In this document: positions 6,454 through 11,566 of the stretch, piece after piece | How positions within the stretch are numbered: position 1 is the stretch's first letter | How the letters are laid out: every line of letters begins with the position of its first letter | DNA from: an uncultured Cocleimonas sp. | Lineage (GTDB): Bacteria; Pseudomonadota; Gammaproteobacteria; Thiotrichales; Thiotrichaceae | Reading direction: 5' to 3' | Length of the DNA stretch: 11,566 nucleotides | Assembly (NCBI GenBank): GCA_937974135.1 | Contig: CALJIH010000037.1 | Span: 1 to 11,566 of the forward strand | Notes under the pieces: generated by a model | Seen by the model: only the letters and a program-made list of their open reading frames with translations | Told to the model about the DNA's origin: nothing | The model's database searches: none | Position numbers and translations under genes: made by a program

Positions 6454-6487
6454 TGATAGAAATGTGGGTTTTTGTGGAAAAAAGTGG
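6433..6487 (+). promoter_or_regulatory. MraZ operator: array of GTGG direct repeats
   Basis: GTGG begins at 6433, 6444, 6464, 6474 and 6484. The last three are spaced exactly 10 bp apart, and the fourth-from-last is 20 bp before them, so four of the five lie on one helical face. Known MraZ sites are TGGG-like direct repeats separated by about 5 bp upstream of mraZ, where MraZ represses its own cluster. The position, between the predicted promoter and the gene, fits autorepression. Confidence 0.75.
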
Positions 6488-6537
6488 TTTTTAAAGCCTA
6501 AGTATTTTCCAAATAACTAATAAAGGCTTTATGAAAC

Positions 6538-6993
6538 GTGTTCAGAGGAATCTCAAATTTAAATGTCGATACTAAGGGACGCATTGCGATCCCGACTAAG
6601 TATCGTGATGAGATTAACTCTGATCACAATGGTCAAATGATGCTTACAGTAGACCATGCAGATCGTTGTTTAGTTCTGTATCCCATGACTAAGTGGGTGG
6701 ATACGGAGCACAATTTGATGAGTTTGCCCAACTTATCTGGCGCAGTAAGAGATATGAAGCGTTTAATTTTAGGGCATGCATCAGAAGTTGAAATGGATGG
6801 TCAAGGCAGGCTGATGTTGGCTGCCCCTTTGAGAGATTATGCTCAAATGGAGAAAAAAATAGTGCTCGTTGGTCAGGGCGATAAGTTTGAATTATGGGAT
6901 GAAGAGGCTTGGAGTGTAGGGCGTGAAAGTATGCGTGAAGCAGCTCCGATAAATATCCAAAATGAAGAATCGTTAAAAGGGCTTTCAATTTAG
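6538..6993 (+). CDS. mraZ: Transcriptional regulator MraZ
   Basis: MraZ is a DNA-binding regulator, first gene of the dcw cluster, that represses its own promoter. The 151 residues match the family length. Two SpoVT-AbrB half-domains are visible, each with its DxxGR signature: DTKGR at 11-15 and DGQGR at 87-91. The start is GTG, as in E. coli, because the N-terminus MFRGISNLNVDTKGR fits the family. AAGG at 6523-6526 is 11 nt upstream, rather far. An out-of-frame ATG at 6531 opens a 14-codon frame ending at 6575 that overlaps the true start. The array of GTGG repeats upstream is its probable binding site. The stop codon is 13 bp from rsmH. Confidence 0.97.
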   Translation: MFRGISNLNVDTKGRIAIPTKYRDEINSDHNGQMMLTVDHADRCLVLYPMTKWVDTEHNLMSLPNLSGAVRDMKRLILGHASEVEMDGQGRLMLAAPLRDYAQMEKKIVLVGQGDKFELWDEEAWSVGRESMREAAPINIQNEESLKGLSI

Positions 6994-7006
6994 TCATTAA
7001 AGACCT

Positions 7007-7951
7007 ATGGCGAACCAATTCAAACATGAAACGGTTTTGCTAGATGAGGCAGTTGCCGCATTAGCGATAAAAAATGATGGTGTTTATATAGACGCTACGT
7101 TTGGTCGAGGAGGTCACTCGACAGAGATTTTAAAGCAGCTGGGTCCAAATGGGCGTTTGTTGTTGATTGATAAAGATCCGCTTGCCATTGCACATGCGAA
7201 GGAAAGCTTTAAAGATGATAAGCGGATATTTGTATGGCAAGGGTCTTTCAAAGATTTCTCGCTGGCTCTGCAAGATGCAGGCATTGAGAAAGCAGATGGG
7301 CTGTTGTTAGATTTAGGTGTGTCTTCACCCCAGTTGGATGACGCATCACGTGGTTTTAGTTTTATGCGTGATGGTGAGCTCGACATGCGAATGAATCCTG
7401 AGGAGGGTTTGAGCGCTGCTGAGTGGCTTGGTAAAGCATCCGAAGAAGAGATTGCTAATGTTATATACCAGTACGGTGATGAAAGGTTCTCAAGGAGAAT
7501 CGCACGCACGATAGTGGAGAAGAGAGCGGAAACCCCAATCAGTACAACACTCCAGTTGGCTGAGCTTATCGCTTCTTGCATCCCGATGAAAATACAGAGA
7601 AAAGAACCGGGAAAACATCCGGCAACACGAAGCTTTCAAGCGATACGGATTTTTGTAAACCGTGAGCTTGAAGATTTAATTGATTGTTTGGAAAGTTCGA
7701 AAGAGTTTTTGGCAAGTAAAGGGAGATTGGTCGTGATTAGTTTTCATTCTTTGGAAGACAGAATTGTAAAAAGATTCTTAAAAGCAGAGTCAAGTATTCC
7801 AAAGATGCCACGAGGTCTGCCAATTATGGAAAGTGAGTTTGCTAAACCTGGGTTTAAATCTATCGGTAAAGCAGTTAAACCAAGTAAAGATGAAGTGGAA
7901 TTTAATGTTCGGTCACGTAGTGCAATTATGCGTATTGGAGAGAAACAATGA
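7007..7951 (+). CDS. rsmH: 16S rRNA (cytosine-1402-N4)-methyltransferase RsmH
   Basis: RsmH (formerly MraW) transfers a methyl group from S-adenosylmethionine to N4 of C1402 in 16S rRNA. The product has 314 residues (E. coli 313). Family motifs appear in order: HETVLLDEAV at 7-16, the SAM loop DATFGRGGHS at 29-38, DLGVSSPQLD at 102-111, FSFMRDGELDMRM at 117-129, TRSFQAIRIFVNREL at 207-221 and SFHSLEDRIVK at 245-255. The start codon has only a weak AAAGA upstream, so translation is probably coupled to mraZ 13 bp away. Its stop overlaps the ftsL start (ATGA). It modifies the same base as RsmI, encoded earlier in this window. Confidence 0.98.
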   Translation: MANQFKHETVLLDEAVAALAIKNDGVYIDATFGRGGHSTEILKQLGPNGRLLLIDKDPLAIAHAKESFKDDKRIFVWQGSFKDFSLALQDAGIEKADGLLLDLGVSSPQLDDASRGFSFMRDGELDMRMNPEEGLSAAEWLGKASEEEIANVIYQYGDERFSRRIARTIVEKRAETPISTTLQLAELIASCIPMKIQRKEPGKHPATRSFQAIRIFVNRELEDLIDCLESSKEFLASKGRLVVISFHSLEDRIVKRFLKAESSIPKMPRGLPIMESEFAKPGFKSIGKAVKPSKDEVEFNVRSRSAIMRIGEKQ

Positions 7952-8406
7952 GTAATGAAGACATAGTTTCAACAGAGCAAAATACGATTGAAAATACTCA
8001 AATGGGCGAAAAGCAGCTAACGCTGGATTCTGTGATTAATTGGCAGTTGCCAGTATTGGCGATTCTATTTGTCTCAGTTGTATTTGTAGCAATAAAGACA
8101 GTAGTTAATCGACATGAATCAAGAACAGCTTTTGTAAAGCTGCAAAAACTTGAAAAAGAAAGAGATAAGTTGGCAGCTCAATGGAGTCGTTTGAAATTAG
8201 AGCAGGCAGTTACTTTAAATCAAGTTCGTGTAGAGCAATATGCCCGTTGGGATTTGAATATGAAGATGCCAAAAACATCTGAGATTAAGATTATTCAGGA
8301 ATCTGAGAATAAAAATGAGCTAGCTGATAACAAAAATAGGGCTATCAAAGTTCCTGTATCAAGTGTTGAGCCAGCCTTATCATCAAAAGTAGTACTTGGT
8401 AATTAA
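7948..8406 (+). CDS. ftsL: Cell division protein FtsL
   Basis: FtsL is a bitopic inner-membrane divisome protein that forms a complex with FtsB and FtsQ and helps activate FtsWI. A cytoplasmic N-terminus of about 32 residues is followed by one transmembrane helix (about 34-53) and a periplasmic coiled coil (about 57-100) with the family-typical KLEKERDKLAAQWSRLKLEQ (67-86) and RVEQYAR (94-100). At 152 residues it is longer than the E. coli protein (121). The surplus is mainly a polar tail after residue 108. GGAG at 7937-7940, 7 nt upstream, fixes the start, which overlaps the rsmH stop by 4 bp. Sequence identity in this family is low, so position between rsmH and ftsI is strong support. Confidence 0.93.
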   Translation: MSNEDIVSTEQNTIENTQMGEKQLTLDSVINWQLPVLAILFVSVVFVAIKTVVNRHESRTAFVKLQKLEKERDKLAAQWSRLKLEQAVTLNQVRVEQYARWDLNMKMPKTSEIKIIQESENKNELADNKNRAIKVPVSSVEPALSSKVVLGN

Positions 8407-8409
8407 TTA

Positions 8410-10299
8410 ATGCCTAATACCCGCATATCACGAGCTTCGGTTAAACGAAATACTGCGATTTCACCTGTATATCGTGGTCGTCGTTTTATTTTAATGCTGT
8501 TGTTATTGCTGGGTATTTCAGTATTGCTCGTGCGTGCGGCTTACTTAGAAGTGTTTCAGCAGGATTGGTTGAAATCTCAAGCAGGCAAGCGTCAATTACG
8601 TACTTTAACTGTTCCTCCCTATAGAGGAATGATTACAGATAGAAACGGAGAAGCATTAGCAATTAGTTCTCCAGTTTCATCGATTCATGTAGATCCTCGA
8701 AAATTAGCTGATGCCAAGCGCGAACTAGAAAAAATATCTTTAGAGGATAATGCTAATGGCGCTCTAGCCAAGCAAAACCTAGAGCTGTTAGATGAGAAGC
8801 TAAAAGGTGTAGAGCAAATTTTAGGGATGAAAGATGGCTCCTTAAATGAGAAGCTAGAAAAGGTGTCAGGGAAACGTTTCCATTATTTAGGTCGTCAAGT
8901 AGAGCCTGAGAAAGCGCAAGAGATCGCAGATTTAGGGATTCCAGCGATAGACGTAAAACGCGAATATCGTCGTTTTTATCCTATGGCGGAAACCACATCT
9001 CACGTTGTTGGATTTACTGATATTGATGACAATGGTATCGAGGGCGTAGAACGTGCAATGGATTTACGCTTGGCTGGTCAGTCGGGCCGTAATCGGGTGA
9101 TTCGTGATGGACGCGGCCGCTTGGTTGAAAATATTGAAGAAATAAAAACTATGGTGCCTGGTGAAGACATTCAACTCAGTCTTGATCACCGAATCCAGTA
9201 CGCGGCCTATAAATTATTAAAAGGCGAAGTTTTTAAACTAAATGCCAAATCTGGCTCAGTAGTCGTTCTGGATACGCTTACGGGCGAGGTCTTAGCAATG
9301 GCAAATATGCCAGGGTTTAATCCTAACGACCGTACAGAAATGAAGGCCTATCAATACCGTAACCGTGCAGTTGTGGACACCTTTGAGCCAGGTTCAACCT
9401 TAAAACCAATAACTATTGCAGCAGCGCTTGAAGCGCGTGCGATCGGTCAAGATGTATCAATCGAAACATCTCCAGGTAAATTCAAGGTAGGTAAAGTAAC
9501 TATCAAAGATCCTAAAGATTATGGGTCGATGACTTTATCCAGAATTTTGGCTAAATCAAGCAATGTGGGCGCGAGTAAAATAGCTTTGTTGATGAAGTCT
9601 AGCGAGCATTGGAAGTTCTTAAACCGTATGGGTTTTGGGCGTAAACCAGATGCAGGATTCTATAGCGAAGCTGAAGGTAAGCTTGCTTATTACGATAAGT
9701 GGGGAAAGGTTGATAGAGCCTCGCATGGTTATGGTTATGGTGTTTCAACCAGTTTATTGCAAATGGCGCATGCTTACACAGTATTTGCTACAGAAGGTGT
9801 GTTGTATCCTGTTAGTATTTATAAACAAGAAGCTCAGCCATTGGGGCAACGCGTTATGTCGGCGGATAATGCTAATTCTGTGTTAGCAATGATGCGCAGC
9901 GTTGTGAATAAAAATGCCACGGGTAAATATGCAGCCATCGATGGTTATCATGTGGCAGGTAAAACAGGCACAGCTTATAAATTAATTAAAAATCGTTACA
10001 GCAAAGATCACTTAATCGTGAGTTTTGTGGGAATGGCGCCAGCAACCAATCCGCGCTTAGTGGTTGCGGTTATGATTGATGAGCCTAAGGTTGAAAAAGC
10101 CAGTGGCGGACGATTAGCAGCGCCTTTATTCTCAAAAATCATGGCGAATTCATTACGTATTATGGATATTGCACCGGATGCAAGACCGCACGTTAAAAGT
10201 CGTAAGCCTAAGAAACTCAAAGAAGCTCAGAAAGCAAAACCAGAATCCGTAAAGCAAAAGAAGTGGTCGGCATTGCATCGTGAAGGTGATAACACATGA
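8410..10299 (+). CDS. ftsI: Peptidoglycan D,D-transpeptidase FtsI (PBP3)
   Basis: FtsI cross-links septal peptidoglycan in the periplasm, anchored by one N-terminal transmembrane helix (about 25-44) and working with FtsW. The pedestal domain follows (about 65-250; RGMITDRNGEALA at 72-84). The transpeptidase domain carries all three penicillin-binding motifs: SxxK as STLK at 329-332 with Ser329 nucleophile, SxN as SSN at 383-385, and KTG at 518-520. Length is 629 against 588 in E. coli. The extra residues are a charged helical insert near 98-150 in the pedestal and a Lys-rich tail after 590. It starts 3 bp after ftsL with no good Shine-Dalgarno, suggesting translational coupling. Its stop overlaps the murE start. 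Confidence 0.98.
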   Translation: MPNTRISRASVKRNTAISPVYRGRRFILMLLLLLGISVLLVRAAYLEVFQQDWLKSQAGKRQLRTLTVPPYRGMITDRNGEALAISSPVSSIHVDPRKLADAKRELEKISLEDNANGALAKQNLELLDEKLKGVEQILGMKDGSLNEKLEKVSGKRFHYLGRQVEPEKAQEIADLGIPAIDVKREYRRFYPMAETTSHVVGFTDIDDNGIEGVERAMDLRLAGQSGRNRVIRDGRGRLVENIEEIKTMVPGEDIQLSLDHRIQYAAYKLLKGEVFKLNAKSGSVVVLDTLTGEVLAMANMPGFNPNDRTEMKAYQYRNRAVVDTFEPGSTLKPITIAAALEARAIGQDVSIETSPGKFKVGKVTIKDPKDYGSMTLSRILAKSSNVGASKIALLMKSSEHWKFLNRMGFGRKPDAGFYSEAEGKLAYYDKWGKVDRASHGYGYGVSTSLLQMAHAYTVFATEGVLYPVSIYKQEAQPLGQRVMSADNANSVLAMMRSVVNKNATGKYAAIDGYHVAGKTGTAYKLIKNRYSKDHLIVSFVGMAPATNPRLVVAVMIDEPKVEKASGGRLAAPLFSKIMANSLRIMDIAPDARPHVKSRKPKKLKEAQKAKPESVKQKKWSALHREGDNT

Positions 10300-11566
10300 T
10301 GCTCTCAGTGTTACTTCAGGGCGTTGCCTCTATCTCTGCTGTTCACGATTGTGAGATCACTTCATTGACCATCGATAGTCGAGAAGTTACAGCAGGTTCG
10401 TTGTTTATTGCGCTAAAAGGTGCTCAACAGCACGGCTTAGATTATGCCGAAGCAGTTGTTCAGCAAGGAGCAGTTGCAATCATTTGGGAATCTAGTGACT
10501 CTTTGCAGCAAAAACAGATACAAGATTTAGCGATTCCTCAAATCGAAATTCAAAATTTACGCGACGTCTTAGGCGATATCGCGAATCGTTTTTATGACTC
10601 TCCAAGTCAAGCAGTAGATGTAATAGGAATAACTGGCACTGATGGTAAAACCAGTGTCAGTCATTTCCTTGCGCAAAGCTTGGAGAATTGTGCAGTGATG
10701 GGAACCATGGGCATAGGTCGTTTGGATGATCTACAAACTGCAACGCACACAACACCTGATGTGATCAATACACACAAGAATATTGCTTCGATGAAAGCAC
10801 AACAGATCAACTCTGTTGCCATGGAAGTGTCATCGCATGCTTTGGATCAAGGTCGTGTTTTGGGTGTTAACTTTGATGTGGCGGTGTTGACAAATTTGAC
10901 GCGTGATCATTTGGATTATCACGGCACGGTTGAAGCGTATGCTGAAGCGAAAGCGAAGTTATTTGCTTGGTCTGATTTAAAGGCTTTGGTGCTGAATCTT
11001 GATGATGCCTTTGGTAGAGAAATGCTACAAAAGTGGGGGGGTGTCTTTTCAGAGTCTTCTACAAGTGATTCTCAGCCAGAAATAATCGCCTATGGTGTGG
11101 GTGATTTAGATGACTATCCTGCAGATTCTTTAGTTGCAGTAAATGCTGAATTTAATAGTTCAGGTTTATCTGCTGAGATTCATTATGCGAATCAACAAGC
11201 GCAATTAAATGCAGCTGTTCTTGGGCGTTTTAACCTGAGTAATTTGTTGGCGGCTCTTGGATCAATGATCGGTTTGGGTCACTCTTTGCAAAATGCCGTT
11301 GCTGAATTGAATAAAGTACACACCGTTGCAGGGCGTATCGAAAAAGTTTCTGATACTGGCGTGTTGGCTGTAGTTGATTACGCACATACACCAAATGCAT
11401 TAGAAACTGTTTTGAGCGCTTTGCGCGAGCATACTGAAAATAATCTTATTTGCGTGTTTGGTTGTGGTGGAGATCGTGATGCTGGTAAACGCCCATTAAT
11501 GGCAAAAATTGCTGAAGCGAATGCAGATGTGGTTATCGTTACTGATGACAATCCTCGCACTGAAAA
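10296..11566 (+). CDS. murE: UDP-MurNAc-L-Ala-D-Glu:meso-diaminopimelate ligase MurE (C-terminally cut by window)
   Basis: MurE is the cytoplasmic ATP-dependent ligase that adds the third residue to the peptidoglycan stem peptide. The frame is open for 423 codons to the window edge; full-length enzymes have about 490-500 residues. Visible motifs are LTIDSREV at 24-31, the ATP loop GITGTDGKTS at 111-120, THTTPD at 150-155, AMEVSSHALDQGRV at 175-188, NLTRDHLDYHG at 200-210, the probable carbamylated Lys219, LGRFNLSN at 309-316, AGRIEKV at 345-351, VVDYAHTPNALE at 359-370 and FGCGGDRDAGKRP at 388-400. DNPR at 418-421 indicates meso-diaminopimelate specificity. The ATP loop has Asp where E. coli has Asn. 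AAGG at 10283-10286 favours the ATG at 10296, overlapping the ftsI stop; the ATG at 10299 is the alternative. Confidence 0.97.
   Translation, partial: MMLSVLLQGVASISAVHDCEITSLTIDSREVTAGSLFIALKGAQQHGLDYAEAVVQQGAVAIIWESSDSLQQKQIQDLAIPQIEIQNLRDVLGDIANRFYDSPSQAVDVIGITGTDGKTSVSHFLAQSLENCAVMGTMGIGRLDDLQTATHTTPDVINTHKNIASMKAQQINSVAMEVSSHALDQGRVLGVNFDVAVLTNLTRDHLDYHGTVEAYAEAKAKLFAWSDLKALVLNLDDAFGREMLQKWGGVFSESSTSDSQPEIIAYGVGDLDDYPADSLVAVNAEFNSSGLSAEIHYANQQAQLNAAVLGRFNLSNLLAALGSMIGLGHSLQNAVAELNKVHTVAGRIEKVSDTGVLAVVDYAHTPNALETVLSALREHTENNLICVFGCGGDRDAGKRPLMAKIAEANADVVIVTDDNPRTE

Noticed and set aside
7114..7581. A 155-codon minus-strand frame inside rsmH
   Set aside because: It is the complement of conserved RsmH motifs, and its Ser-rich composition is typical of a shadow frame.
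11035..11041. Run of seven G in murE as a possible frameshift or sequencing error
   Set aside because: The frame continues after the run with conserved MurE motifs in place (LGRFNLSN, AGRIEKV, DNPR), so no shift is present.
1..11566. Mobile elements, CRISPR arrays, tRNA genes or toxin-antitoxin pairs
   Set aside because: I found no transposase or integrase motifs, no regular direct-repeat/spacer array and no tRNA-like cloverleaf; the DNA is nearly all accounted for by core genes and the fatty-acid block.

Overview
The window looks like chromosomal DNA of a moderately AT-rich gammaproteobacterium. The evidence is the LpoA/RsmI divergent pair, a type A RNase P RNA, and the start of the dcw (division and cell wall) cluster in the order mraZ-rsmH-ftsL-ftsI-murE. 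A FadE-type membrane acyl-CoA dehydrogenase of about 820 residues fits the same group. An aerobic marine lineage is possible, but nothing here fixes the genus.

Layout. Positions 1-327 (minus) hold the first 109 codons of an lpoA-like lipoprotein gene, which runs off the left edge. Divergent from it is rsmI (405-1298, plus). Next comes a fatty-acid block of about 4.3 kb: an SDR oxidoreductase resembling 2,4-dienoyl-CoA reductase (1392-2219, minus) and fadE (2234-4705, minus), 14 bp apart and almost certainly one operon. A TetR-family regulator (4945-5661, plus) is transcribed divergently from them. The 239-bp region between fadE and the regulator holds a near-consensus sigma70 promoter for fadE and two dyad elements that are good operator candidates. 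After that comes rnpB (about 5753-6105, plus) with an extended -10 promoter, then an AT-rich gap of about 430 bp. The gap contains a weak terminator candidate, two adjacent inverted repeats, and the mraZ promoter followed by a GTGG repeat array that looks like the MraZ operator. The dcw genes then run without large gaps to the right edge, where murE is cut.

How the genes work together. LpoA, FtsL, FtsI and MurE all serve peptidoglycan synthesis and division, and MraZ controls the cluster. RsmI and RsmH, encoded at opposite ends of the window, modify the same 16S rRNA nucleotide (C1402). FadE and the SDR would act on acyl-CoA and on dienoyl-CoA intermediates of unsaturated fatty-acid beta-oxidation. 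The TetR protein is the obvious candidate regulator.

From memory, Pseudomonas aeruginosa has lpoA, rsmI, rnpB and mraZ directly adjacent, so the fadE-SDR-tetR block looks like a lineage-specific insertion into an otherwise conserved neighbourhood. I see no mobile element, CRISPR array, tRNA or clear new multi-gene system. The most worthwhile leads are the SDR without the classical catalytic tyrosine, the TetR with an N-terminal extension, and the dyads at the fadE promoter.
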